Shown: positions 43,759-53,146 of the stretch, in pieces
Position numbering within the stretch: the stretch's first letter is position 1
How the letters are laid out: every line of letters begins with the position of its first letter
Assembly: GCA_947497985.1 (NCBI GenBank)
Contig: CANMIX010000011.1
Span: 1 to 64,000, forward strand
Direction of reading: 5' to 3'
Length of the DNA: 64,000 nt
Source of the DNA: an uncultured Paracoccaceae bacterium
GTDB taxonomy: Bacteria > Pseudomonadota > Alphaproteobacteria > Rhodobacterales > Rhodobacteraceae
Translations under genes and position numbers: made by a program
Notes under the pieces: generated by a model
What the model saw: only the letters and a program-made list of their open reading frames with translations
The model's database searches: none
What the model was told of the DNA's origin: nothing

Positions 43759-45626
43759 CCCAAGATCGCCTTTTGCCAGCCGAGCATCCGCTCGACATGC
43801 CCGAACAGGATTTCGCGGCTCCGTTCCGCGACGATCAGGCCCCAGATACGGTGCCCGCGCAACAGGCCGCCCTGTGGCGGATACTGAGCTTTTCGCCTGC
43901 GATGATCATGACCGCAGCGCTTGGGTGGGTGATGGCGGGATGGTTTACGGATGATGGCGTCACGGTGCTGGAAGGCATATTGCTGACGCTGATCATCTTT
44001 AACTTCTTCTGGATCAGCTTCTCAGTCTCGACCGTTTTGCTGGGGCTTTATTCCTTGGCTCGCCGCAGCGTTGTGCGTTTGCGCGGTGCTGTTCCGGCGC
44101 AAAAAGTCGCCCTGCTGGTCCCGGTCTATAATGAGATCCCCTGGTATGTTCTGGGTAATGCCCAATCCATGCTGGAAGAGCTGAACGCCCAAGGCAGCAG
44201 CCACGATTATGCGATGTTCATCCTGTCGGACACGCGTGACGACGAGATTGCAGATCAGGAACGCCGCAGCGTGGAAGCGCTGCAAGCAATGCTACCCGCT
44301 TCCATGCCGCTCTATTACCGCCGCCGCGCCGATAACGTGGGCCGCAAGGTCGGCAATATTGCCGATTGGGTCCGCCGCTGGGGCGGCGCCTATGATGCGA
44401 TGCTGGTTTTGGATGCAGACAGCCTGATGACTGGTCGCGCCATCGCGCAGCTGACCAGCGCCTTGGCCCGTGACCCAAGCGCCGGCCTCATTCAAAGCTT
44501 CCCGCAACTCATTGGCGCACAATCGGTATTTGGCCGTATGCAGCAGTTCGCAAACACTGTGTACGGCCTGGCGTTGGCCGAAGGTCTGGCACGTTGGGCG
44601 GGGCACGAGGGTAATTATTGGGGCCACAACGCAATCATCCGTACCCGCGCCTTTGCGGCTTGTGCAGGTCTGCCATCGCTGCGCAGCCTGACAGGCAAGG
44701 AAAGCCTGATCATGAGCCACGATTTCGTGGAAGCCGGTTTGCTGCGCCGCGCGGGGTGGAGCGTACAGTTTCTGCCGCGCATCAAAGGCTCGTATGAAGA
44801 GACCCCACAGACGTTGATCGATCACATCCAACGGGATCGTCGCTGGTGCCAAGGCAACCTGCAGCACATCAACCTGCTGAACGCACGGGGTTTCCGGGCA
44901 ATCTCACGCTTCCATCTTTTCCATGGCGCCGTTGGCTATCTTATGGCGCCGATCTGGTTTGCGCTCTTGGTGATCTGGGCCATTATCGGTCGCGGCGAAG
45001 AAGCCTCTGTCCTCACCTATTTCTCTGAGGCCAACCCAACCATGCCGTCGTGGCCCGATATGAGCGAGCCGCGCCATGTGCTGGTCATCTTGTTGATTTA
45101 CGCGATGTTGCTTGCGCCCAAGCTGTTGGCTTCGATTGCCCTCCCCCTTAGCGGGAAGAAGTTTTCGGAATATGGCGGCGCAGGTCAGTTCCTGTTGTCG
45201 GTGACGTCCGAGATCATCTTGGCCATCCTTTATGCGCCGATCCTGATGGTGCAACAGATGATTGCCGTATTCCGCACATTGCTGGGCATTCAACGAGGCT
45301 GGGCCCCGCAGGCACGTGATGGCGGTCAATACAGCTGGCGCACCATTGCTATTTGCCATGCTCTGGAAACCGTAAGCGGTGCGGCACTGTGGGTCGGTAT
45401 TCTGGCCGGAATGGTGTCGATCTGGCTGTTGCCGATTGCGCTGTCGCTGGTGCTGGCCATTCCTTTGTCAGCCCTGTCAGGCATGCCAATCCGCGAGCGG
45501 ATTGGGCGTTGGATGGGCACTCATGATCACTTCAAAGAGCCGCAAATCACCCAGGCCGCGCGTGCCTATCGCAGCCAGATGCGCCAGTTCTTGGAAAACC
45601 AATCCCAGGCCACAGCTGCCGAGTAG
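43755..45626 (+). CDS. opgH: Glucan glucosyltransferase OpgH/MdoH
   Basis: Membrane GT2-family glucosyltransferase of 623 residues. It has two N-terminal segments, a cytoplasmic catalytic domain with VALLVPVYNEIPW, the DxD-type VLDADSLMTG and the Q-x-x-R-W motif QRDRRWCQGN, and then about five more segments. It polymerises glucose from UDP-glucose and exports the chain. The start at 43755 overlaps the opgG stop by four bases; an upstream ATG at 43734 is within opgG. A terminator follows. Confidence 0.95.
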   Translation: MTQDRLLPAEHPLDMPEQDFAAPFRDDQAPDTVPAQQAALWRILSFSPAMIMTAALGWVMAGWFTDDGVTVLEGILLTLIIFNFFWISFSVSTVLLGLYSLARRSVVRLRGAVPAQKVALLVPVYNEIPWYVLGNAQSMLEELNAQGSSHDYAMFILSDTRDDEIADQERRSVEALQAMLPASMPLYYRRRADNVGRKVGNIADWVRRWGGAYDAMLVLDADSLMTGRAIAQLTSALARDPSAGLIQSFPQLIGAQSVFGRMQQFANTVYGLALAEGLARWAGHEGNYWGHNAIIRTRAFAACAGLPSLRSLTGKESLIMSHDFVEAGLLRRAGWSVQFLPRIKGSYEETPQTLIDHIQRDRRWCQGNLQHINLLNARGFRAISRFHLFHGAVGYLMAPIWFALLVIWAIIGRGEEASVLTYFSEANPTMPSWPDMSEPRHVLVILLIYAMLLAPKLLASIALPLSGKKFSEYGGAGQFLLSVTSEIILAILYAPILMVQQMIAVFRTLLGIQRGWAPQARDGGQYSWRTIAICHALETVSGAALWVGILAGMVSIWLLPIALSLVLAIPLSALSGMPIRERIGRWMGTHDHFKEPQITQAARAYRSQMRQFLENQSQATAAE

Positions 45627-45656
45627 CTGTCTCCAGATCGCGATACTAGAATGGAA

Positions 45657-45688
45657 AACCCAGCCTTATTGGCTGGGTTCTGCTTTTT
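45657..45688. terminator. Bidirectional terminator between opgH and esterase genes
   Basis: AACCCAGCC / GGCTGGGTT (45657-45665, 45671-45679) with a five-base loop, followed by a T-rich run on the plus strand and AAAA-flanked on the other side. The loop includes the stop codon of the minus-strand esterase. Confidence 0.8.
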
Positions 45689-46541
45689 CAAACCAAGTTG
45701 TCACAGCTTCGGCCCAGCCTTTGGGGATCGTGTGCCCGCCGGGATGGATGCTAAAGGTGATCTCTGCCCCTTCCCCACAATCCCACCGGCGCAACAGATT
45801 TTCGTCGCTGCTCCACGAGCGGTTGGGTGCGTGTGTCGTGCAGCCTAACGTGTCGCGCCACAACTCAAGCCCGGCATAGATATCGCCCTGTTGCCAGGTT
45901 CCGTTACGCAGGTAGCGTCCCTCTAATGGGACAACACCGTCGCTCCAACCATGGGTGTGGTGCAAACGAATAGGACCGTCGCAAGAGGTGGGCTGAGGTC
46001 GCCAAAATCCGCCTGCCACCGGCGCATAGGCGGCAAAGGTATCAGGCGCTTCGCAGGCCAGATAATTCACCATAAAGGCACCGGCCGAAAACCCTGCTAG
46101 GATCGACTGTTCGGGATCTACATTGAACCGCTTGGATGCGTCTTCCAAGATCTCCTTGAAGAACCCAACCTCGTCACGACCGTCCCAGCCAGGGTAGAAA
46201 TTCCACGACGGCGCGCCGTTGGCGGAGCGTGGCACGCCGTTTGGGGCAATCACCACATAACCGCGCTCTTGCAACGCGGTGACCATGCCGCTGTTCTTCA
46301 ACACGCCTGCGCCGGTGCCGCCGTATCCGTGTAGAAACAGCACCGCAGGACGGGCAGTTGATGCATCGTCAGGAAGGATAACGTCGTAACTTCCGGTGCT
46401 AACCTCGCAAGACGCCTCCTCGTCGGCGCAGGCTGCGTGGGCGCCAGTGGCAAAAGCACTGGTCGCCGCAATGGCCACCGCACCCCACACACAGGAGGTC
46501 AACCGTTCCACTGCTTTACCGGAAGATTTGTTCTGATCCAT
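45666..46541 (-). CDS. Secreted polyhydroxybutyrate depolymerase-like esterase
   Basis: Alpha/beta hydrolase of 291 residues with a predicted signal region ending near GAHAACAD. It has HGYGGTGAG (oxyanion loop), the nucleophile elbow ILAGFSAGAFM and the histidine in SIHPGGHTIP. This fits the LpqC/PhaZ-like family, which covers PHB depolymerases, acetyl xylan esterases and feruloyl esterases. Starting at 46541 the gene overlaps the rhodanese gene by 43 bases; a GTG at 46511 is an alternative that still keeps the signal region. The substrate is unproven. Confidence 0.78.
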   Translation of the reverse strand: MDQNKSSGKAVERLTSCVWGAVAIAATSAFATGAHAACADEEASCEVSTGSYDVILPDDASTARPAVLFLHGYGGTGAGVLKNSGMVTALQERGYVVIAPNGVPRSANGAPSWNFYPGWDGRDEVGFFKEILEDASKRFNVDPEQSILAGFSAGAFMVNYLACEAPDTFAAYAPVAGGFWRPQPTSCDGPIRLHHTHGWSDGVVPLEGRYLRNGTWQQGDIYAGLELWRDTLGCTTHAPNRSWSSDENLLRRWDCGEGAEITFSIHPGGHTIPKGWAEAVTTWFEKAEPSQ

Positions 46542-46972
46542 CCTGGTCCTGCCTTTGATCCAAGCATGCCCTCAGGCACGTCAATTATATTTGTAAAACC
46601 TGCTTCGCTTAACCGAAGCGTCATCCGGGCCGACCGCACACCACGCGCGCAAATTAGTGCGACGGGCGCGTCCTTGTCTGAACCGACAATTTGCATCAGG
46701 ACATCCGTGAAATCTTCGCGCCGCATATCAATCTGTTGCCCGCCTTCTGGCACGCCAGAGGCACGCCATTCGCGCGGCGTGCGAATATCCACCAGTGTGA
46801 TGCGACCGCGCAGAGCCAGATCATGCGCCTCGGACACGCTCAACCGGCTGTTCTTATGGGTGGGCGGCGTCAGATATTGCCCCCGCGCAACGCCAAGTGC
46901 GACAACCAAAACACCAGCGCCGAGCAAAACCCGACGTCGGCTGAGACCAGTCGCGTGCTTATCACTGTTCAC
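46499..46972 (-). CDS. Rhodanese-domain protein with Tat-like N-terminus
   Basis: Protein of 157 residues. The N-terminal SRRRVLLGAGVLVVALG looks like a twin-arginine signal or membrane anchor. The rhodanese domain has ITLVDIRTPREWRASGVPEG and the active-site cysteine in LICARGVRSARM. It is probably periplasmic and moves or senses sulfane sulfur. The esterase gene overlaps its 3' end, which suggests co-expression, though their functions do not obviously connect. Confidence 0.82.
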   Translation of the reverse strand: MNSDKHATGLSRRRVLLGAGVLVVALGVARGQYLTPPTHKNSRLSVSEAHDLALRGRITLVDIRTPREWRASGVPEGGQQIDMRREDFTDVLMQIVGSDKDAPVALICARGVRSARMTLRLSEAGFTNIIDVPEGMLGSKAGPGWIRTNLPVKQWNG

Positions 46973-47246
46973 TTTTGTCTTGCCCCATTGGACACCCTGT
47001 CAGTGATTGAAACTGATCTCGAAATTAGCATTAAGCCTTGGGAAAATCAGCAAATGCCAGCTTGAAATACAGCATTTCATAATCAAGTTCTTGTCATCGC
47101 CTGTATTACGAGCCTGCTGTGATACTGCTCTACCTGAACGCAACATCAAGTTAATTTATCTTAAGCGTCCTGAAAGGCTGGAACCGGAGATAAAAAAAGC
47201 TTAGTCAAGCGTGACTTTTTTAAATGCCAGCCAGGAGAACTGCCAC

Positions 47247-50102
47247 GTGTCCCTGTTTCTGATAGCGGCCCTTCCCTTTTTGGGAGCGGTCTTTCCCGCA
47301 CTTTTGATCCGCGCCGGACGAAATGCCTCGGCCTCATCTGCGGGTTTGACCACGCTTTTGGCGTTCATCGGATTGATGTTACACGCGCCCGCGATTTTGC
47401 GTGGTGAAGTGATCACAGCCAAATTCGATTGGATGCCAGGCTTGGGCCTGAATGCCAATTTCTTCCTCGACGGTCTTGGGTTTATGTTTGCCGGGCTGAT
47501 CCTTGGAATTGGACTGTTGATCATTATCTACGCGCGGTTCTACCTGTCGCGTAAGGACCCGATGGGGCAATTCTACACCTACCTCCTGTTGTTTCAGGGT
47601 GCGATGGTTGGGATCGTAACGTCCGACAACATACTGCTTTTGCTGGTTTTCTGGGAACTCACCTCGCTCAGTTCCTTCTTGCTGATCGGCTATTGGAAGC
47701 ATCTACCCGAAGGTCGCCAGGGTGCACGTATGGCCCTAACCGTCACCGGTATGGGTGGTCTGGCGATGATTGGTGGCATGCTGATCCTCGGCAACATCGT
47801 GGGCTCATATGATCTGACGGTGATCTTGCAGCATAAAGAGGCCATTCAGGCGTCGCCGCTGTATCTGCCAGCACTTCTGTTGATCCTTGCAGGTTGTTTC
47901 ACAAAATCCGCGCAGTTCCCGTTCCACTTCTGGCTGCCGCACGCGATGGCAGCCCCGACGCCCGTTTCGGCCTATCTCCACTCGGCAACGATGGTTAAGG
48001 CCGGTATCTTCCTGATGGCGCGTATGTGGCCGGTTCTCGCGGGCACACCGGAATGGTTTTATATCGTCTCCACCGCCGGTCTGGTGACCATGGTGGTGGG
48101 TGCAGTCATTGCCTTGTTCAAAGACGACCTCAAAGCGCTGTTGGCGTTTTCCACGGTGTCCCACCTTGGGTTGATCACCATGCTGTTGGGCTTTGGCACC
48201 AAGGTCGCCGCCGTGGCCGCCATTTTCCACATCATCAACCACGCGACATTCAAGGCGGCGTTGTTTATGTCCGCAGGGATCGTGGATCACGAAGCCCACA
48301 CGCGCGACATCAAACGCCTTGGTGGTCTGCGCCATCTGATGCCCGTGACCTTTACCATTGCAGTGGTTGCAGCCCTTTCGATGGCTGGTATCCCTCCATT
48401 AAACGGTTTCCTGTCCAAAGAGCTGATGCTGGAAGAGGCCGCGCATACCTATTGGTTGGGCAACCACTATATCGTGCCTGGTCTTGCGGTTCTGGCGTCG
48501 CTGTTCTCGGCGGCCTATAGCTTTCGCTATATCGGTCACGTGTTCTTGGGGCCGAAACGGGATGACTACGCCGGCCATCCCCATGATCCGGGCTTTGGCA
48601 TGTGGGTCGCGCCTGCGTTCCTGGTTGCGCTGGTTGTTCTGATCGGCCTGTTCTCGGGCCAGATTGCCGAACCACTGGTTCAAGTGGTTGCCGATGCGGT
48701 CACGCAACAACACCCGCATGTGCATCTGAAGCTGTGGCACGGTGTTACCCCGGCGCTCTATATGTCGATTGTTGCCGTCGGCGGTGGTTTCATCGCCCTG
48801 CTGGCGCATAAGAAACTGGAAGCGATCTGGAATGCGCTGCCGCGTCCCGAGGCCAAAGTCATCTTTGACCATGTGATCGCAGCTGCAACTCAGCTGGCCG
48901 ATCGTGTCACTGCCGGGCTGCACAACGGGTCGATCACCCGCTATGCGCTGGTGATGATCGTCTTTTGTACCGGCGTCAGCTATGTGGCCTTCCAAACCGG
49001 TACGCTGCCGGAAGCCACTCGTCAGGTTCAAGCCGTCGGCCCGCTGCCTGTGTTGGGTTGGTTCGCGCTGATCGTGGCGACTGGTTTCATCCTGTATCAC
49101 CACCACAACCGCCTGTTGGCACTGGTGCTGATCGGCATCGTCGGTCTGGTTGTGTCCATGGCATTCAACTACCTGTCTGCTCCCGACCTTGCGCTGACGC
49201 AGATCTCGGTTGAAGTGGTTACCATCATTTTGATGCTGCTTGCCCTGAACTTCCTGCCCAAGGAAACGCCAAAAGAAACGCCGGTCAAAACCAAGATCCG
49301 CGATGGGGCAATTGCATCGGTTGCAGGCCTTGGCATCGGTGGGTTGATCTATGCGCTGATGACCCGCGATTTCGCGGCTGAGACCATCTCGGGCTACCAC
49401 CTTGCCAATTCCTACAAAGGCGGCGGCGGCACCAATGTGGTGAACGTCATCCTGGTGGACTTCCGTGGATTTGACACCTTTGGGGAGATCATCGTGCTGG
49501 GCATTGCGGCCATGGTTATCTTTGCCCTGACCGAAGCGGTTCTGGGCACCAAAGTCCGCGCCTACCTGCTCAACCGGAAACCGGATCTGCCACAAGACGG
49601 CGACCCGCACCCGTTGATGATGGTTGTCGCCACCCGCGTGATGATGCCACTGGCCTTGCTGGTTGCGGCCTATATCTTCTTCCGTGGGCACAACCTGCCG
49701 GGCGGTGGCTTTATTGCCGGTCTGATCGCCGCGATTGCGATCATCATGCAATATATGGCTTCAGGCTTTGGCTGGGCGACTGAACGCCAACGCATGTTCT
49801 ACCACGGGATCATCGGCGCAGGCGTATTGATCGCCGCTGCCACCGGCATGGGGGCATGGTTCAACGACCTGCCCTTCCTGACATCCGCATTTGGGTACAT
49901 CCATTGGGAACCGCTGGAAGAGTTCGAATGGGCAACCGCCGCCCTATTTGACCTTGGAGTTTTCCTAGCCGTCGTGGGCGCGGTGCTTTTGGCACTGGAA
50001 AGCCTGGCACGTTTTGCCTGGCAGCCTGACACAACCAGCGAACACGCCATGGATATTAACCCCGCTCGTGATGACGAGCCCAAGATCAAGAGTGAGGTTT
50101 AA
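47247..50102 (+). CDS. mnhA: Mrp/Mnh antiporter subunit A (with fused B-type domain)
   Basis: Membrane protein of 951 residues. The N-terminal ~600 residues form the NuoL-like antiporter core (LYLPALLLILAGCFTKSAQF, PFHFWLPHAMAAPTPVSAYL). After that come the MrpA C-terminal part and an MnhB-type domain (VATRVMMPLALLVAAYIF, GHNLPGGGFIAGLIAAIAII). A GTG start at 47247 is chosen because AGGAG lies nine bases upstream and the protein then starts MSLFLIAALPF. It heads mnhACDEFG and exchanges Na+ or K+ for protons. Genes follow at zero or overlapping spacing. Confidence 0.95.
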   Translation: MSLFLIAALPFLGAVFPALLIRAGRNASASSAGLTTLLAFIGLMLHAPAILRGEVITAKFDWMPGLGLNANFFLDGLGFMFAGLILGIGLLIIIYARFYLSRKDPMGQFYTYLLLFQGAMVGIVTSDNILLLLVFWELTSLSSFLLIGYWKHLPEGRQGARMALTVTGMGGLAMIGGMLILGNIVGSYDLTVILQHKEAIQASPLYLPALLLILAGCFTKSAQFPFHFWLPHAMAAPTPVSAYLHSATMVKAGIFLMARMWPVLAGTPEWFYIVSTAGLVTMVVGAVIALFKDDLKALLAFSTVSHLGLITMLLGFGTKVAAVAAIFHIINHATFKAALFMSAGIVDHEAHTRDIKRLGGLRHLMPVTFTIAVVAALSMAGIPPLNGFLSKELMLEEAAHTYWLGNHYIVPGLAVLASLFSAAYSFRYIGHVFLGPKRDDYAGHPHDPGFGMWVAPAFLVALVVLIGLFSGQIAEPLVQVVADAVTQQHPHVHLKLWHGVTPALYMSIVAVGGGFIALLAHKKLEAIWNALPRPEAKVIFDHVIAAATQLADRVTAGLHNGSITRYALVMIVFCTGVSYVAFQTGTLPEATRQVQAVGPLPVLGWFALIVATGFILYHHHNRLLALVLIGIVGLVVSMAFNYLSAPDLALTQISVEVVTIILMLLALNFLPKETPKETPVKTKIRDGAIASVAGLGIGGLIYALMTRDFAAETISGYHLANSYKGGGGTNVVNVILVDFRGFDTFGEIIVLGIAAMVIFALTEAVLGTKVRAYLLNRKPDLPQDGDPHPLMMVVATRVMMPLALLVAAYIFFRGHNLPGGGFIAGLIAAIAIIMQYMASGFGWATERQRMFYHGIIGAGVLIAAATGMGAWFNDLPFLTSAFGYIHWEPLEEFEWATAALFDLGVFLAVVGAVLLALESLARFAWQPDTTSEHAMDINPARDDEPKIKSEV

Positions 50103-50105
50103 TCG

Positions 50106-50456
50106 ATGGAGCTTCTTGTTGCATCTGCCGTTGGCGTGCTGACGGCTGCGGGGATTTACCTGATCCTGCGCCGACGCACCTTTCCGGTCATCCTCGGCCT
50201 GTCGCTGCTGTCCTATGCTGTAAACGTGTTCCTGTTTGCCACCGGACGTCTGCTGGTTGGCGCGCCGCCAATCCTGAACAAATATGAAGAGGTCGCCTAT
50301 ACCGACCCGCTGCCACAGGCGCTGGTTCTAACCGCGATTGTGATTTCATTTGGGATGACAGCGGTCGTGGTGATGATTGCGCTTGGCGCGTATCTGTCTT
50401 CGAAAACCGATGACATCAATATGGACGATGCCGCCGAGGCAGGAGAAGACGCATGA
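50106..50456 (+). CDS. mnhC: Mrp/Mnh antiporter subunit C
   Basis: Protein of 116 residues, NuoK-like, with three hydrophobic segments. It contains AAGIYLILRRRTFPVILGLS, the partly conserved YTDPLPQALVLTAIVISFGM and an acidic tail MDDAAEAGEDA. It begins three bases after mnhA and overlaps mnhD by four bases. Confidence 0.95.
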   Translation: MELLVASAVGVLTAAGIYLILRRRTFPVILGLSLLSYAVNVFLFATGRLLVGAPPILNKYEEVAYTDPLPQALVLTAIVISFGMTAVVVMIALGAYLSSKTDDINMDDAAEAGEDA

Positions 50457-51979
50457 ACCATTTGCTGATTGCACCCGTTGTGCTGCCTGCTGTGGTGGCA
50501 CCGCTGATCGCGATGGTGACCCGTCACCATATCGATCTGACCCGAATTTTCTCCCTTGCTGCATCTGTGGCGCTGGTTGTGATCACCCTTGTCTTGGGGT
50601 CACAGGCGTTGGATGGCTCGGTCCAAGTATATGAGCTGGGCAACTGGAAGGCGCCGTTTGGCATTGTTCTTGTGCTCGACCGCCTATCCGCCATGATGTG
50701 TATTCTGACGGCCATCCTTGCCTTGGTCATCAACCTTTATGCGGTTGGCACGGGCTGGGACAAACGCGGCAGCAACTTCCATTCGCTGTTTCAGTTCCAA
50801 CTGATGGGCATCCAAGGCGCGTTTCTGACGGGCGATGCTTTCAACCTCTTTGTCTTCTTTGAGGTTCTGCTGATCGCGTCCTACGGCCTAACGATCCACG
50901 CCGGTGGTGCACGTCGCTTTCAGGCCGGTGTGCAATATGTGGTCTATAACCTGTTGGGCTCCAGCCTGTTTCTGTTTGCACTTGGCACCATCTATGCGGT
51001 GACCGGCACGCTGAACATGGCCGATCTGGCCGTCAAAGTTGCCGAACTGTCGCCCGACAACACTGCCCTGCTGCGCGTCGGCGCGATCATGTTGCTACTG
51101 GTCTTCTGTATCAAAGCCGCGTTGTTGCCGCTGCACTTCTGGCTGCCAGCCTCCTATGCAGAGGCCCCTGCCCCGGTCGCCGCGCTGTTTGCGATCATGA
51201 CCAAAGTTGGTGCCTATGCAATTCTGCGGTTCTTCACCCTGATCTTTGGGCCGGACGTTCAGGCAACCACGGGCCTTGCCGGAGACTGGCTGTTACCCGC
51301 TGCGCTATTCACACTGGCGGCTGGTGCGGTCGGCGTGCTTGGCGCGCGTGATTTGGGCCGGGTCATTGCTTATGGTGCCATTACCTCGATGGGGACGTTG
51401 CTGATTGCAGTCTCATTGTTCACGCCCGAGGCCGCAGCGGCTGCGCTCTACTACACTGTGCACTCGACCTTTGCGGCGGCGCTGTTGTTCCTGGTTACCG
51501 ACATGGTCGTGGAACGGCGTGGAGCTGAGGTGACGCCCAAGGCACCGATGGCGCAAAACGGATTGATCGCGGCGCTGTTCTTTGTCGGGGCCATCGCCCT
51601 GGCAGGCATGCCGCCAATTTCAGGCTTCATCGGCAAACTGTTGGTCATGGACGCCGCCCGCGGGCATGAGATGGTCTGGACCATCTGGGCCGTTATCCTG
51701 ATCGGTTCACTGGTAACCATCCTCGGGTTGGCGCGTGCAGGCACCATCATCTTCTGGAAGTCCTATGATGCCACAACCGAAGTGCCAGAACCCGCAACTG
51801 AGGCCGTGGACACCCAGCGTGCCGCAAGCTTGCCCTTTGTCGCGACCTTTGGTCTGGTTGTTGGTCTGGTCCTGCTGACCATCTTTGCAGGCCCGATGAG
51901 CAGCTTTGCAGACGCGACAGCCAACCAGCTGTTCACTCCTGAAATCTATATCGAAAATGTACTGGGGGACACGAAATGA
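50453..51979 (+). CDS. mnhD: Mrp/Mnh antiporter subunit D
   Basis: NuoN/NuoM-like membrane protein of 508 residues with about 14 segments. Family motifs include FQFQLMGIQGAFLTGDAFNL, FVFFEVLLIASYGL and CIKAALLPLHFWLPASYAEA. The start overlaps the mnhC stop by four bases and its stop overlaps the mnhE start. It is one of the two ion-translocating subunits of the complex. Confidence 0.95.
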   Translation: MNHLLIAPVVLPAVVAPLIAMVTRHHIDLTRIFSLAASVALVVITLVLGSQALDGSVQVYELGNWKAPFGIVLVLDRLSAMMCILTAILALVINLYAVGTGWDKRGSNFHSLFQFQLMGIQGAFLTGDAFNLFVFFEVLLIASYGLTIHAGGARRFQAGVQYVVYNLLGSSLFLFALGTIYAVTGTLNMADLAVKVAELSPDNTALLRVGAIMLLLVFCIKAALLPLHFWLPASYAEAPAPVAALFAIMTKVGAYAILRFFTLIFGPDVQATTGLAGDWLLPAALFTLAAGAVGVLGARDLGRVIAYGAITSMGTLLIAVSLFTPEAAAAALYYTVHSTFAAALLFLVTDMVVERRGAEVTPKAPMAQNGLIAALFFVGAIALAGMPPISGFIGKLLVMDAARGHEMVWTIWAVILIGSLVTILGLARAGTIIFWKSYDATTEVPEPATEAVDTQRAASLPFVATFGLVVGLVLLTIFAGPMSSFADATANQLFTPEIYIENVLGDTK

Positions 51980-52473
51980 AGCTCCTGCGCCGCGCCCTCC
52001 CGCATCCTTTGTTGACGCTGCTGTTGACCGGCACCTGGTTGTTGCTGGTCAATGGCTGGTCGCTGAACTCCTTGGTATTTGGCTTTCTGCTGGGCTGGTT
52101 GATCCCTTTTGTTACCGCCGCCTATTGGCCGGACCAGCCCAAGATGCGCGCCCCGTTCAAGATCCTCGCCTATATCGGCGTCGTGATCTGGGACATTATC
52201 GTTGCGAACTTTGTCGTTGCGAAAATCGTGCTGTTCAAATCGAACGCGGACCGCAAACCAGCCTGGGTCACTGTCCCGCTGGACCTGCGCACGCCTGAGG
52301 CCATCACTGTGCTAGCAGGCACCATCACCCTGACCCCCGGCACGGTATCGGCAGATGTATCTGATCACGGTCACGCCCTCTTGATCCACTGCTTGGACGC
52401 CGACGATCCTGACGCCGTGCGCGATGAGATCAAGACCCGCTATGAGGCCCGCCTAAAGGAGATTTTCGAATGA
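51976..52473 (+). CDS. mnhE: Mrp/Mnh antiporter subunit E
   Basis: Protein of 165 residues with two to three N-terminal membrane segments and a C-terminal cytoplasmic domain. That domain contains VPLDLRTPEAITVLAGTITL, TPGTVSADVSDHGHALLIHC and CLDADDPD. It overlaps mnhD and mnhF by four bases each. Confidence 0.94.
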   Translation: MKLLRRALPHPLLTLLLTGTWLLLVNGWSLNSLVFGFLLGWLIPFVTAAYWPDQPKMRAPFKILAYIGVVIWDIIVANFVVAKIVLFKSNADRKPAWVTVPLDLRTPEAITVLAGTITLTPGTVSADVSDHGHALLIHCLDADDPDAVRDEIKTRYEARLKEIFE

Positions 52474-52739
52474 TGATCTTTGCCATCTATTTTGCCTTTG
52501 CCTGTTTTGGCGCGGCTGTCCTGATGAACCTGTGGAAGGTGGTCTTTGCTGATCAAGTCGCCGATCGGATCCTGGCGCTGGATACGATGTTCATCAACGC
52601 CATTGTCTTGATGGTGCTCTACGGCGTCGCCAATGGGACCGAGATCTATTTTGAAGCCGCCATGATCATTGCCATGCTGGGCTTTGTCTCAACCGTGGCT
52701 TACGCGCGCTTTATCCTGCGCGGCAATATCATCGAGTGA
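52470..52739 (+). CDS. mnhF: Mrp/Mnh antiporter subunit F
   Basis: Protein of 89 residues with three hydrophobic segments and the family motif DQVADRILALDTMFINAIVL. It overlaps mnhE by four bases and is followed ten bases later by mnhG. Confidence 0.94.
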   Translation: MMIFAIYFAFACFGAAVLMNLWKVVFADQVADRILALDTMFINAIVLMVLYGVANGTEIYFEAAMIIAMLGFVSTVAYARFILRGNIIE

Positions 52740-52749
52740 GGAGAACGAT

Positions 52750-53118
52750 ATGGAAATGATCCTAGAAATCGCAGTCAGCTTCTTTCTTGTCACTGGTGGT
52801 ATCTTTGGCCTTGTTGGATCGTATGGCTTGCTGAAACTGAACGATCCGATGTCACGTCTTCATGCACCAACCAAGGCCACGACCCTTGGCATTGGCGGTG
52901 TGCTGATAGCGTCGATCCTACATGCCATACTGGCGGAACATCATGGTTCGGTTCATGAAATCATGATCATCCTGTTCCTTTTTGTTACCGCTCCCATCAC
53001 AGCAAATTTCATTGCGAAGGTGCATATTCATCGCCATGAAACACCTAAATCCCTGCCAGACGCAGGTGAAGATACCTGTTGGGCGACCCACGCCATCGCG
53101 GACAAAGACGAGGGTTAA
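52750..53118 (+). CDS. mnhG: Mrp/Mnh antiporter subunit G
   Basis: Protein of 122 residues with three membrane segments. It contains GIFGLVGSYGLLKLNDPMSR, LHAPTKATTLGIGG and FLFVTAPITANFIAKVHIHR. The start at 52750 follows GAGGAGAA; an upstream ATG at 52669 lies within mnhF. It closes the antiporter operon. Confidence 0.94.
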   Translation: MEMILEIAVSFFLVTGGIFGLVGSYGLLKLNDPMSRLHAPTKATTLGIGGVLIASILHAILAEHHGSVHEIMIILFLFVTAPITANFIAKVHIHRHETPKSLPDAGEDTCWATHAIADKDEG

Positions 53119-53146
53119 CCAGCTTTAGGCAAGAGGCACACAGCGC

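Noticed and set aside
48399-49751. 450-codon minus-strand open frame inside mnhA
   Set aside because: It is fully antisense to a well-conserved antiporter gene, its product is His/Gln/Arg-rich and it has no recognisable motif.
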